A stretch of 64,000 nucleotides of DNA from Pontibacillus salicampi (GTDB lineage Bacteria; Bacillota; Bacilli; Bacillales; BH030062). Positions 1 to 8,121 of this stretch are shown piece after piece (position 1 is the stretch's first letter; each line of letters starts with the position of its first letter). The stretch covers positions 62,001 to 126,000 of the forward strand of contig NZ_JBHLTP010000011.1 in the NCBI RefSeq assembly GCF_042434395.1. The letters are read 5' to 3'. Position numbers and translations under genes: made by a program. The notes under the pieces are model-generated. The model saw nothing but the letters and a program-made list of their open reading frames with translations, ran no database searches and was not told the DNA's origin.

Positions 1-344
1 ATTACTGCCAGAAAAATAATATTCACGTATATACAATGGACGATGTAGAAGAACAGGGAATTATCCCCCTCGTGCAGAAAGAGATCACTCGACTAGCAGA
101 ACAAGTGGATATGATGTACTTATCCGTTGACATGGATGCTGTTGACCAAGCCCACGCACCCGGTTGTCCAGCCATTGGCCCCGGCGGCCTGACCAGTCGA
201 GAATTACTAACCAGCGTCCGTATAGCGGCCAAACATCATAAAGTAAAAGCAATAGATATTGTCGAAGTAGACCCATCCAAGGATATGCGCGATATGACCA
301 GCCGACTTGCCGCCCATACGATGATGCGCTTTATGTACAGGTAA
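1..344 (+). CDS. hutG: Formimidoylglutamase, C-terminal part (5' truncated by window edge)
   Basis: The reading frame is open from base 3 to the stop at 342-344, so the gene begins upstream of the window. The ureohydrolase metal-binding motif SVDMDAVDQAHAPG (Mn-coordinating Asp residues) is present, followed by the family pattern GPGGLTSRE and the conserved VEVDPSKD near the end. The DQAHAPG variant fits formimidoylglutamase (HutG, last step of histidine degradation to glutamate) better than agmatinase or arginase, but only the last 113 or so residues are visible. A strong terminator follows at once, so it is the last gene of its transcript. The next gene, a permease, lies on the opposite strand, unlike hutM in Bacillus subtilis. 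Confidence 0.8.
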   Translation, partial: YCQKNNIHVYTMDDVEEQGIIPLVQKEITRLAEQVDMMYLSVDMDAVDQAHAPGCPAIGPGGLTSRELLTSVRIAAKHHKVKAIDIVEVDPSKDMRDMTSRLAAHTMMRFMYR

Positions 345-372
345 CACTCCCACTGTAGGGAGTGTTTTTTTT
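343..372 (+). terminator. Intrinsic terminator after hutG
   Basis: A perfect 9-bp stem (AACACTCCC / GGGAGTGTT) with a 6-nt loop is followed by a T run. It overlaps the hutG stop codon. Confidence 0.85.
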
Positions 373-436
373 GTGAAGGGCTCTCTGCTCCCCCTCACGG
401 ATTGTCTCTCTTTACAAAAAATTCTGTAATATTAGC

Positions 437-1750
437 TCACTGCTGGTCTTCTTCCCTCCCCATAATCCGTTGACGGAAGCTCCTCCACCCTATTCCAATC
501 AGACCGAGGAAGGCTGCTGCTACCCATACTCCGGGTCTTGTGCTCTCTTGCAATAGGGCACCGGTCAAGGCGAATAGAACCAGGATAAGGCCAATCCAGG
601 TTTGAACCTTCTTCCAATTCCCTGCTTGAATAAGTGTTCGGAAGGCAAGCAAGATAAAAACCCAATTTAGCAATACCATTAAGCCTGCTGCTGTAGTAAT
701 ATACTCATACACTTTTTCTGGCAGCAACAGAGCGATAATGATGGATAATCCCATACCCGAGGTAGTGAAGGCTATGGCGCTCATCGGAAAATCTCTTTTG
801 CCTTTATGAGAAAAAACCTTAGGTGCATCTCCTGTTTCTGACAATGATACTAGCATCGTCGTAACGGCATAAAGAGCTGCAACCATAGTGGAGAAGCCTG
901 CTATGATAAATACCCCGTTAAATAGATGAGAGAATAACGGGAGATTAAATGCTTCTAGAGCGGTTATAAATGGACTTTCATCCGGAGTAAAGCTCTTCCA
1001 TGGAGCAAGGAGCAATGCCCCTCCAATTGAGAGAACATACACAAGAGTCAGGAGGATAAGCATTAGCTTGCCAGCTTTAGGTGCATCATTTGTATCCTTT
1101 AACTCGGTTGCCATAAGCCCCATCATTTCAATTCCTCCAAAAGCATAAAAAGCGTACAAAAGCGATCCCCATGCACCCGTAATTCCTTTTGGGAGGAAGG
1201 ATTGCTCATTTAGCTGTGCACCCTCCCCACCAGATAACAAACCAAATATACCTAAGCATGCTAAAATAATAAACATGAGAATGGCCGCTGACTTTATTAC
1301 GGCAAATATATTTTCCATTTTTTCAAAAGTTTTGACCCCTGTAAAAATAACAATTAGACCTAAGACGGCAAAGACAAGGGTCAATATCCATAGTGGTATA
1401 TCTTTGAACCAGAATTTCATAAAGAGCCCAATAGCAGTTAGTTGGCTGCCGAGAATGAGCAATTCAGATGTCCAGTAAATCCACCCATTACAAAAACCAG
1501 CCCAATGACCAAATGCATTTTTACTATATGCTCGAAACGATCCCTTCTCTGGATGGTCCATCGTCATATGAGCTAGAGCCATATACACAATATATGTACC
1601 TATCCCCGCAATAAAAAAAGATGCAACGGCTATAGGTCCTCCTAGTTGTATGGCAATAGAGGAGCCTAGAAAATATCCTGTTCCAATCGTGCATCCCACT
1701 CCAATGAGAGAAAGCTGCCACCACTTTAGAGTCCCGATACGGTTACCCAT
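437..1750 (-). CDS. Amino acid permease, APC superfamily
   Basis: This is a 437-residue multi-pass membrane protein. Its N-terminus (GVGCTIGTGYFLGSS) is the glycine-rich substrate-binding signature of TM1 in APC transporters, and about 12 hydrophobic segments follow. The region GIEMMGLMATELKD in the middle is the typical TM6/loop motif of the amino acid permeases. The ATG at 1750 is chosen because AAGGGGG lies just upstream. The longer frame that reaches 1924 overlaps the upstream gene and is not expected to be translated. The substrate cannot be told from sequence. It lies 56 bp downstream of the TspO-like gene on the same strand and may be cotranscribed with it. Confidence 0.85.
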   Translation of the reverse strand: MGNRIGTLKWWQLSLIGVGCTIGTGYFLGSSIAIQLGGPIAVASFFIAGIGTYIVYMALAHMTMDHPEKGSFRAYSKNAFGHWAGFCNGWIYWTSELLILGSQLTAIGLFMKFWFKDIPLWILTLVFAVLGLIVIFTGVKTFEKMENIFAVIKSAAILMFIILACLGIFGLLSGGEGAQLNEQSFLPKGITGAWGSLLYAFYAFGGIEMMGLMATELKDTNDAPKAGKLMLILLTLVYVLSIGGALLLAPWKSFTPDESPFITALEAFNLPLFSHLFNGVFIIAGFSTMVAALYAVTTMLVSLSETGDAPKVFSHKGKRDFPMSAIAFTTSGMGLSIIIALLLPEKVYEYITTAAGLMVLLNWVFILLAFRTLIQAGNWKKVQTWIGLILVLFALTGALLQESTRPGVWVAAAFLGLIGIGWRSFRQRIMGREEDQQ

Positions 1751-1806
1751 AAAAAAATCCCCCTTGTCCCCAATAGTTTCAGACAAAAGAGGATTTTTAT
1801 GCTTTT

Positions 1807-2496
1807 TTAGCTGATACGATGATTTTTGAATGTAATGACACCGGCTAATAGAATGATCACTGTACCTGTTACCAATTGAATAAGAAACACATCCTGTTTT
1901 ATCCAAATGGCTATATACCCCCAAATGAAAACAAGGGGAAACATTACATCCTTATGAACGATGTAAAAGACAAGGGCAATTAAACCACCTATGGAAAGCA
2001 TTAATACTGCCCATGTTAATTGTTCAATTCCGAACAGCTCTGTAATTCCATTAGCCTCCATCACCACAAATGCATCCACTATGGTAGCAACGGAAATCCA
2101 ACCAAGGTACACCGTAATAGGGACGGACAACATCCATGATATAGAAAGCTCTTTCCTTGTTTTTGTATATAAAACACATAAGGTCAGAAGAGTTCCAGCA
2201 ATAAATAGAATAGAAAGTGTTGTGGATACAATAACTGCCGTCCCAGATAACACCATACTAACAGCAAGCCACCATCCACTCTTTCGAAGAAACGCTTCTT
2301 CTTGCTCGTTTGCAAAGAACTGTCTAATGAAAAGACCAAGTAATAACAAATAGATAATTCCCCATATAGAAAATGCATAACCAGCCGGCATGACATATAC
2401 TTCTTCCTCTGCTCCCCCTCCTACCTCACCTGCGATGATAAGTGATGAAATAAGCAAATAGATATAACTAAAAATATTAATAAGTTTGTACACCAT
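1807..2496 (-). CDS. TspO/MBR-related (tryptophan-rich sensory-like) membrane protein
   Basis: The product has 229 residues, seven or so hydrophobic segments and few charged loops. The pattern VMPAGYAFSIWGIIYLLLLG resembles the first helices of the tryptophan-rich sensory protein family, and further Trp residues occur in later helices. The family is thought to bind porphyrin-like or lipid ligands; the role here is unknown. The protein is longer than a classical five-helix TspO (about 160 residues), so it belongs at best to the distant branch common in Bacillaceae. A GGAGGGGACC-type site precedes the ATG. Confidence 0.55.
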   Translation of the reverse strand: MVYKLINIFSYIYLLISSLIIAGEVGGGAEEEVYVMPAGYAFSIWGIIYLLLLGLFIRQFFANEQEEAFLRKSGWWLAVSMVLSGTAVIVSTTLSILFIAGTLLTLCVLYTKTRKELSISWMLSVPITVYLGWISVATIVDAFVVMEANGITELFGIEQLTWAVLMLSIGGLIALVFYIVHKDVMFPLVFIWGYIAIWIKQDVFLIQLVTGTVIILLAGVITFKNHRIS

Positions 2497-2629
2497 GGTC
2501 CCCTCCTCTGAATAGTTACTTCCCTTTAGAATGGCTCTACTATGGTATATGTAAAATTGTACAAATTTTCTTTATACTACATACTTTTCTGTGCTATAAT
2601 GCTCTAGAAAACAGAATGGAGGTAGCATA

Positions 2630-3154
2630 ATGAAACAACTTCTAATGACCAGCTTCCTGCTTATCCTAATCGCCGCTGGGTGCTCAAATGCCAATAGTGA
2701 AAGCAATGAAAATAAAGAACAACAAGAAACAGAACAAGAACAAACCACTAGTTCTTCAGAACAACCGGAAGTAAACGAAAGTCATGAAGCAAATGAAACG
2801 AAGAAAGATGAAAATACGTATAAGATAGCAGACAAAGTAGAGCAGTTAAAATCGAAAGATGAACAAAGTACAAAGCATGAATTTACTTTTGAATACACGT
2901 TATCTGATGAAGAGCAGCTTCAATTATCTAAAGAACAGATTAGTATTAATACTGCAGAAGGTCTTGCCGAATTATTGGATACAGAACAAATAACGTCTGT
3001 GGAGCAAAAAGACGGAAACTGGGTTGTGAAAGGATCCATATCCTTTGAGGCTCAAGATATGAATCAACTTGAAGTCATTAGTAATTTTCAGCCTTTTGTT
3101 ACAGGCTTAGAGGTACAGCAAAATGGCGAAAAGCTGACATTTATGAAATTCTAG
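2630..3154 (+). CDS. Small secreted lipoprotein, function unknown
   Basis: The 174-residue product starts with a lipoprotein signal peptide (MKQLLMTSFLLILIAAGC); Cys18 in the lipobox IAAGC is the predicted lipidation site. Residues 20-60 form a low-complexity Glu/Gln/Asn/Ser linker, typical of a flexible tether to the membrane. The C-terminal 100 residues form a small mixed alpha/beta domain that I do not recognise. GGAGGT precedes the ATG at a good distance. It is monocistronic, with a terminator directly downstream. Confidence 0.75.
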   Translation: MKQLLMTSFLLILIAAGCSNANSESNENKEQQETEQEQTTSSSEQPEVNESHEANETKKDENTYKIADKVEQLKSKDEQSTKHEFTFEYTLSDEEQLQLSKEQISINTAEGLAELLDTEQITSVEQKDGNWVVKGSISFEAQDMNQLEVISNFQPFVTGLEVQQNGEKLTFMKF

Positions 3155-3166
3155 GACAAGCTATTG

Positions 3167-3204
3167 AAAAATCCTGACACAGCATATGTGCCAGGATTTT
3201 TTTT
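3167..3204. terminator. Terminator between convergent genes
   Basis: A stem pairs AAAATCCTGACACA with TGTGCCAGGATTTT (one mismatch) and has A and T runs on both sides. It can serve both the lipoprotein gene on the left and the oxidase-like gene on the right. Confidence 0.8.
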
Positions 3205-3628
3205 ACGGCTGATACGTTTGGGGACCGTCTTCTCCTTCTACATTTAACAAGCGAATGTTCGTAGGATGTATTTCTAGTATTGTATAGCTTGGATCCTGAG
3301 GGCCGTCTAGCCAATATTCCATATAATCGTTCCACAGTCTATCCTTCATTTCCTGTGAATCATTTATCTTGGCTTTCCCTTCTACTTCAATGTAAGGATC
3401 TTCAAAGCCTTGCCCATCATACCCCATTAGAATATGAACTGCCGGATTGCGTTCAATTTCCTCTACTTTATGAGTGTCTTTATCTGTCGCTGTAAACATA
3501 ATTAGCCCCTCATGGTGAAATGTCATATAGCGAGAATGAGGCTTTCCGTCTTGTACGGTTGCAAGAGAGCCTACTTTATGCTGCTCCATAATTTGTTCAA
3601 TTTTATCTTTAATGTGCTGGTTATTCAT
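3203..3628 (-). CDS. Pyridoxamine 5'-phosphate oxidase-family protein (YdaG/GSP26-like)
   Basis: A 141-residue single-domain protein with the split-barrel FMN-binding pattern: KVGSLATVQDGKPHSRYM at residues 18-35, then GLIMFTATDKDTHKV and the family C-terminus with EIHPTNIRLLN. This matches the general stress protein 26 group (YdaG in B. subtilis) of the PNPOx-like superfamily. Such proteins bind flavin or F420-like cofactors, and their substrate is generally unknown. AAGGAG lies just upstream of the ATG. No SigB promoter could be assigned with confidence. Confidence 0.8.
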   Translation of the reverse strand: MNNQHIKDKIEQIMEQHKVGSLATVQDGKPHSRYMTFHHEGLIMFTATDKDTHKVEEIERNPAVHILMGYDGQGFEDPYIEVEGKAKINDSQEMKDRLWNDYMEYWLDGPQDPSYTILEIHPTNIRLLNVEGEDGPQTYQP

Positions 3629-3779
3629 TCTCCTTCAACTCCTTCCATAATGTTTCAGAAGTAGTGTTCCTGTTTTATGGAAAAATTAAACGATAGGATG
3701 TGCCCATTTCCAAACTTTTGTATGTTTTCCTTTTATATCACACACACTACACTCATATTTTCAAAAAGGAGACGGTTCG

Positions 3780-4310
3780 ATGCATTGGATATTCAAACGA
3801 AGATGGAGATTAATCCTAATCGGAATCATGGTAGTGGTGTACTTGTTATCAGCACGCGCAGAAGCGGAATCTAATTCAGATTACGGAGCAAATGGGGCTT
3901 TACGGGATTCTACTATTACTCTTCAAGAAGCATTAACCTACGCATTAGAGGATGAGTACGCTGCACGAGATAGGTATAAAGCGATTCTTACTCGTTACGG
4001 CAGCAAGATTCCTTTCCAGCAAACGCTGCAATCAAAGGTAAAGGATATAAAAGCACTAGAGGGATTGTGTACACAACATAATATAAAGCCGCCAATGTCT
4101 GACACATCTAACGTCATAGCACCGCCCCTCACTTTGTATCAAGCCTTTCAAGACAGCATTCGTGCTGAAACGAACAACATAGCTATGTATGAGAAACTAT
4201 TGAAAGAGTCTTATCCTGAAGAAGTTACCAGTCAATTTAATAGACTTCATACCACATCTAAGAAACAGCTGGCAGCATTAAACTTTGGTCTAGCTCAACA
4301 ACAAAAATAG
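3780..4310 (+). CDS. Exported ferritin-like protein, DUF2202-type
   Basis: The 176-residue product has a basic N-terminus and one hydrophobic segment (residues 8-25, ending ARAEA), so it is exported or membrane anchored. The mature part is a predicted four-helix bundle with paired ferritin-like residues: LEDEYAARDRYKAIL in the first half and IRAETNNIAMYEKLL in the second. These give the E...EY..R..Y / AE....MY arrangement seen in DUF2202 ferritin-like domains, which may bind a di-iron centre. AAAGGAG precedes the ATG. No partner gene is visible. Confidence 0.65.
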   Translation: MHWIFKRRWRLILIGIMVVVYLLSARAEAESNSDYGANGALRDSTITLQEALTYALEDEYAARDRYKAILTRYGSKIPFQQTLQSKVKDIKALEGLCTQHNIKPPMSDTSNVIAPPLTLYQAFQDSIRAETNNIAMYEKLLKESYPEEVTSQFNRLHTTSKKQLAALNFGLAQQQK

Positions 4311-4321
4311 AAAGCTGACAC

Positions 4322-4362
4322 AAAAAGTCCTGACCGAAAGCAAGCATGGTCAGGACTTTTTA
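4322..4362. terminator. Terminator between convergent genes
   Basis: A 14-bp perfect stem (AAAAAGTCCTGACC / GGTCAGGACTTTTT) has A and T tracts on both sides, so it is bidirectional between the ferritin-like and quinone-reductase genes. Confidence 0.9.
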
Positions 4363-4372
4363 ATATTATTCT

Positions 4373-5353
4373 CTAAGAGGGCTTCGCAACTATTTTTCCT
4401 CTTACATGTCGTTGAGACAATCTCTCCAAAGCTTCAGGCACTTCCTCCAAGTTCACTACTTCCTCCAGTAAAGAAGAGATATGTCCTTCTGCTAATAATT
4501 CCACCATTTCATTTCCCATTCTACTCAGATCTTGTTGCTGATGATGATTGTTTACCATATGAGCACCACCTAAGGCAATTTGATGGAAGGAAAGAGAACG
4601 TGCAAAATGGATATTAGCAGTTATGTCTGGAGCACCTGCAATAAAGGCAATATGACCATTAAATCCAATTGCTTCAATCGATTTTGTTGCATTATCCCCA
4701 CTAACCGTATCTAGAACGGCATGAACGCCTTCTCCATTTGTAATCTCTAGTGCACGCTTTACAAAATCCTCTTCTTTATAATCGATGGCATAATCTGCTC
4801 CGAGCTGTTTGACATAGTCATGATTAGCACCAGAAGCGGTGGTGATTACCTTTAATCCTGCATATTTCGCTAATTGAATAGCAAACCCACCTACTCCTCC
4901 TGCTCCGGCATGAATGATAATATGTTGTCCAGCTTCCAGATTCATTTTTCGAAAAAGAGCTTGATAAGCTGTATATCCTGCACAAGGAATGGCAGCAACG
5001 TCTTCAAAAGAAAGGGAGTCAGGAATGATAGAAACAGTATGCGCTGGTGTCTTTGCATATTCTGCAAAATTGCCATCCTTTTGCATATTTCCATGATACA
5101 CGACTCGATCACCTGGTTTTACTTCTGTAACACCTTCTCCAATTTCCTCGACAATACCGGCTCCATCTACCCCTAGGACGTGTGGATATGTCCAATTAGG
5201 ATTTCCATTCGTGGCGATTTTATAGTCTACCGGATTTAAGCCAGCTGCTTTCACTTGTACAACGATTTCCCCTTGATTAGGACTTGGCTTTGGCAATGTT
5301 TCCACTTCCATCTCTCGCCATTGTCCAGCTTGGTGTAGAACGAGTGCTTGCAT
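4373..5353 (-). CDS. NADPH:quinone oxidoreductase, zinc-independent MDR family
   Basis: The 326-residue protein has the medium-chain dehydrogenase architecture: a GroES-like N-terminal half (AAGLNPVDYKIATNG; GVDGAGIVEEIGEGV) and a Rossmann domain with GAGGVGGFAIQLAKYAG. The Cys/His zinc ligands of alcohol dehydrogenases are missing, which places it with quinone oxidoreductases and enoyl reductases. It probably reduces quinones or other electrophilic carbonyls with NADPH in the cytoplasm. AAGGAGG precedes the ATG. Confidence 0.85.
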   Translation of the reverse strand: MQALVLHQAGQWREMEVETLPKPSPNQGEIVVQVKAAGLNPVDYKIATNGNPNWTYPHVLGVDGAGIVEEIGEGVTEVKPGDRVVYHGNMQKDGNFAEYAKTPAHTVSIIPDSLSFEDVAAIPCAGYTAYQALFRKMNLEAGQHIIIHAGAGGVGGFAIQLAKYAGLKVITTASGANHDYVKQLGADYAIDYKEEDFVKRALEITNGEGVHAVLDTVSGDNATKSIEAIGFNGHIAFIAGAPDITANIHFARSLSFHQIALGGAHMVNNHHQQQDLSRMGNEMVELLAEGHISSLLEEVVNLEEVPEALERLSQRHVRGKIVAKPS

Positions 5354-5443
5354 AGTAGAAATGCCTCCTTATTGATATGATTTATGTTATTATAGCTTTT
5401 CGCTTACTTCCATGAACAGTAGGTACTTTGAAGTAACCACCTA

Positions 5444-6103
5444 TTATCTCATCGACATGTAATCCTGTAAGGTCTCCAGTGATAATTCCCTGGAGGAATA
5501 AATGTGCCAATCTGCTCTCTCCAGAAACGTTTCCTCTCCGACTCCAATAGAAAACATAGGGGTTTGTAGTATAGCTGCCAAGCCCGCTTCCCCGTCCTCT
5601 ATGGCAGCCGAACGGTGATATTCCGCTTGTAATTCGTCGCAGGCTCTGGTGAAAATTTCAGGATCTGGCTTCCCCTTTGTCAACTCATGAGGGTTCATAA
5701 TAATATCAAAGAATTCAGTAAGGCCTAATTTTTTTAATACAAGCCGAGCGTTAGAACTAGAAGAAGCTAACGCAATAGGAATGCTCGCCTTCTTTACTTC
5801 CGTTAAGAATGGAATAATACCAGGCATGATATGCTTCTCTGACAGTCCTTTCAATAACTCTTGGTAATATTGGTTCTTTCTATTACCGATGTTAGCTTTT
5901 TCATCACTGGAATAAAATCTGTTACCTCGCTTCGTCAATTCCTGTACAAGATCCTCTCGGGGTCTGCCTTGAAAATGTAGATTGTCTTTTTCTGTAAAGG
6001 AAACCTGCAATTCATCTGCAACTCGTTTGGTTGCTTGGTAGTGAAATGGAACTGTGTCAACAATAACTCCATCTAAGTCAAAAATAATAGCATCAATGGC
6101 CAT
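5444..6103 (-). CDS. HAD-superfamily hydrolase, beta-phosphoglucomutase-like
   Basis: The 219-residue protein carries all four HAD motifs: FDLDGVIVDT (nucleophile Asp and acid/base Asp), ALASSSSNARL (motif II Ser), the motif III Lys in TKGKPDPEIF, and the acidic motif IV in AAIEDGEAG. The GKPDP and EDGEAG forms are those of the beta-PGM/phosphatase subfamily. The substrate, a sugar phosphate mutase or phosphatase substrate, is not certain. The start is set at the ATG at 6103 because AGAGGTG lies before it and the protein begins right at the DLDG strand. The in-frame ATG at 6133 adds ten residues with no support. Confidence 0.85.
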   Translation of the reverse strand: MAIDAIIFDLDGVIVDTVPFHYQATKRVADELQVSFTEKDNLHFQGRPREDLVQELTKRGNRFYSSDEKANIGNRKNQYYQELLKGLSEKHIMPGIIPFLTEVKKASIPIALASSSSNARLVLKKLGLTEFFDIIMNPHELTKGKPDPEIFTRACDELQAEYHRSAAIEDGEAGLAAILQTPMFSIGVGEETFLERADWHIYSSRELSLETLQDYMSMR

Positions 6104-6186
6104 AGGACACCTCTTCTCTTTTAACATATCCATGTACTTACATAGCTAGCTTACCAAAAAAACATACCTTTCCCCAAAAAATATAA

Positions 6187-6216
6187 TTGACATTGAGAAT
6201 CGTTTTCATTTAATAT
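6187..6216 (+). promoter_or_regulatory. SigA-type promoter with Fur box in the spacer
   Basis: A TTGACA -35 (6187-6192) and TAATAT -10 (6211-6216) are 18 bp apart. The spacer holds TGAGAATCGTTTTCA (6194-6208), which matches the Fur 7-1-7 palindrome TGATAATNATTATCA at 11 of 14 fixed positions. Fur bound here would block RNA polymerase, so the two downstream genes should be expressed in low iron. Confidence 0.75.
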
Positions 6217-6266
6217 GAACATAACAATCCAGACCTAACAAATTGACGTGGAAAGGGGCTTTCCCT

Positions 6267-6650
6267 ATGCTTGATATGTTTATTGTTAACGAGTCTTTCA
6301 AACACGATGTTGAGTGCTTTTGCACTGAGACAAGGCATACAAACACAATCACATTCCGGAAAGGAAATCGAATAGAACTAACAAACCATACACGGTATAT
6401 CGATGAAATTGGTTTCTTTGTACAAATTGTAATAAACGATATGTACACTGCCTTTTTACATGAGAACGATATAGAGGAATTATATAGCCACCAATACTTT
6501 CGACTACTCTTGGATGTGGAACTAGAAGCAAATTATTACGAATTTAAAATAAACGAGGCACTGGATGCCAAAGAGGAAGAAACGTTCCGTCATTATGTTT
6601 CCCTTCTTGAGCATCATAAGGAGTTATTAGAAGAAGAAGCAGTTCATTAA
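6267..6650 (+). CDS. IDEAL-domain-like protein, Fur-controlled
   Basis: This is a 127-residue acidic cytoplasmic protein. The first 85 residues are of unrecognised family. The last part (INEALDAKEEETFRHYVSLL, residues 95-114) resembles the IDEAL helix-turn-helix-sized motif found at the C-terminus of several Bacillaceae proteins. ATG 6267 is preferred because AAAGGGG lies seven bases upstream; an in-frame TTG at 6243 has no such site. The Fur-box promoter lies 50 bp upstream and a flavodoxin gene follows after 20 bp. This arrangement recalls the Fur-regulated ykuNOP operon of B. subtilis, where a protein of unknown role sits between two flavodoxins; orthology with YkuO is not established. Confidence 0.6.
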   Translation: MLDMFIVNESFKHDVECFCTETRHTNTITFRKGNRIELTNHTRYIDEIGFFVQIVINDMYTAFLHENDIEELYSHQYFRLLLDVELEANYYEFKINEALDAKEEETFRHYVSLLEHHKELLEEEAVH

Positions 6651-6670
6651 GAAGAAAGGGTGTGGACACA

Positions 6671-7141
6671 ATGGCACAAATACTAATTGGATTTGCTAGT
6701 ATGTCTGGGAATACAGAGGAAATGGCAGATTTACTAAAAGAAGATTTGGAGAATGCTGGGCACACAGTGACCATGGATGAAATAGAAGAATTAGAGGCAG
6801 ACTCCCTTCAGCAGTATGAAGGTGTTTTAATTGGTTGCTATACATGGAATGATGGTGATTTACCGTATGAGGCGGAGGACTTTTATGAGGAGCTGGCAAA
6901 TGTAGATTTGACCGGTGTAAAAGCTGCTGTATTTGGTTCCGGTGACACCGCATATCCACAATACTGTGAAGCGGTCCATACGTTTGAAGATCAATTAAAG
7001 GCACAAGGGGCAGCTATTGTTCAAGAAGGATTGAAAGTTGAAATGGCACCAACAACGGATGAAGATTTTGATGCTATTGAACAATTCGGGAAGCAGTTCG
7101 CTGCTTTTTTTAACCAAACGGCAGCTCTCTCCTACTCTTAA
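6671..7141 (+). CDS. Flavodoxin, short-chain, Fur-controlled operon
   Basis: The 156-residue protein has the flavodoxin FMN-phosphate loop GFASMSGNTEEMA at its start, the aromatic 60s loop CYTWNDGDLP and the 90s loop GSGDTAYPQYCEAV, which together wrap the FMN. It is a one-electron carrier that replaces ferredoxin in low iron, for example feeding desaturases, nitric oxide synthase or radical enzymes. It probably shares a transcript with the IDEAL-like gene 20 bp upstream, behind a Fur-box promoter. ATG 6671 has AAAGGGTG at the right distance; the in-frame GTG at 6662 sits too close to it. Confidence 0.92.
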   Translation: MAQILIGFASMSGNTEEMADLLKEDLENAGHTVTMDEIEELEADSLQQYEGVLIGCYTWNDGDLPYEAEDFYEELANVDLTGVKAAVFGSGDTAYPQYCEAVHTFEDQLKAQGAAIVQEGLKVEMAPTTDEDFDAIEQFGKQFAAFFNQTAALSYS

Positions 7142-7211
7142 CGTAAAAGTTTAAAACAGCTAATAAATGGATACACCTCCTATATAACACATGATATAGG
7201 AGGTTCCCTTT

Positions 7212-7547
7212 ATGCAGAAAGAACATAACCGTTTTGATGAAGTGTTAACAGCTTTGCACAATTGTATGGAAGCTTGTAACAGGTGCTACGATGCATGCTT
7301 GCAAGAAGAACATGTAGGAAATATGGTTGAGTGTATCCGATTGGACCGGGAGTGCGCTGACATTTGTGGATTTTTAGAACAGTCTATCACCAGAAATTCG
7401 CCCTATATTCAAGAGCTTGCTAGCGTATGTGTAACTGCCTGTGAAGAGTGTGCAGATACATGCGAAAACCACCCCCATGATCACTGTCAGCAATGTGCGA
7501 AGGCATGCAGAGCGTGCGCAGAAGCTTGTAAAGCATTAGTATCCTAA
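7212..7547 (+). CDS. Cys-rich four-helix copper-binding protein (DUF326/Csp, YhjQ-like)
   Basis: The 111-residue protein contains 16 cysteines arranged along predicted helices as CxxxC and CxxC pairs: NCMEACNRCYDAC near residue 18, ECIRLDRECADIC, SVCVTACEECADTC, and CQQCAKACRACAEAC at the end. This is the pattern of the DUF326 family, whose studied members (Csp) store Cu(I) inside a four-helix bundle. No signal peptide is present, so a cytosolic form is expected. ATAGGAGG precedes the ATG and a strong terminator follows. No copper exporter gene is adjacent. Confidence 0.85.
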   Translation: MQKEHNRFDEVLTALHNCMEACNRCYDACLQEEHVGNMVECIRLDRECADICGFLEQSITRNSPYIQELASVCVTACEECADTCENHPHDHCQQCAKACRACAEACKALVS

Positions 7548-7551
7548 TTAG

Positions 7552-7596
7552 AAAAGGTGTAACGAATCCAATGATAGATTCGTTACACCTTTTTTT
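7552..7596 (+). terminator. Intrinsic terminator after the copper-binding protein
   Basis: A perfect 17-bp stem (AAAAGGTGTAACGAATC and its complement) with an 8-nt loop is followed by a T run. It is one of the strongest terminators in the window. Confidence 0.92.
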
Positions 7597-7676
7597 ATAG
7601 CTGTTCCATCACCCTCACAACACTACTTCCTTACAAATATGTTAAAATATACATACCATTTGTAAAGGAGAATTTC

Positions 7677-8036
7677 ATGAAAAGATTCCTCTTCATTTTA
7701 CTCACCATTATAGGATTAAGCTGGACCAGCTTCCTTCTAGCCGCATTAGCTGCACAACGTCCTGCTCCTAACTCGTCTGAGTTAATTATGTTCTATCTTT
7801 CTACTGTAATAACAGGCATACTGGCTCTCCTTGTAATGGGGCAGTTAGAATACCACCATACACCTGAAATGTACACTATATTATTAGTAGTCGCCACAAT
7901 TGGTAACATGATACTAATGATAGCTGCTCTCCCCGGTGCAACTAGCGTTATGATAATGTATATCATTCTATTATTAGAGTTGTTGTTTCTTACGATATAC
8001 AGCTTCTTCACTACAATGAATACAAAGCCTAGCTAG
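7677..8036 (+). CDS. Small four-helix integral membrane protein, unknown
   Basis: The 119-residue protein has four clear transmembrane segments (about residues 4-24, 35-57, 63-83 and 88-112) with short loops and almost no charged residues. No family is recognised. AAAGGAG lies at the correct distance before the ATG, and a terminator follows directly, so it is a stand-alone gene. Confidence 0.7.
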   Translation: MKRFLFILLTIIGLSWTSFLLAALAAQRPAPNSSELIMFYLSTVITGILALLVMGQLEYHHTPEMYTILLVVATIGNMILMIAALPGATSVMIMYIILLLELLFLTIYSFFTTMNTKPS

Positions 8037-8071
8037 AAAGGTTGTCCATCCAAGTATGGGACAGCCTTTTT
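8037..8071 (+). terminator. Intrinsic terminator
   Basis: A stem-loop (AAAGGTTGTCCATCC / TGGGACAGCCTTTTT, slightly imperfect) with a terminal T run lies directly after the small membrane protein gene. Confidence 0.75.
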
Positions 8072-8121
8072 CGAGCACAAAAAAAGGGTATTTGGAATGG
8101 ACCAAATACACCTATTTCACC

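Noticed and set aside
437..1750. The permease as HutM, completing a hut operon
   Set aside because: It lies on the opposite strand from hutG, behind a strong terminator, and its sequence does not single out a histidine permease.
6696..7004. 102-codon minus-strand frame inside the flavodoxin gene
   Set aside because: Fully antisense to a clear flavodoxin, with a His/Pro/Leu composition typical of shadow frames.
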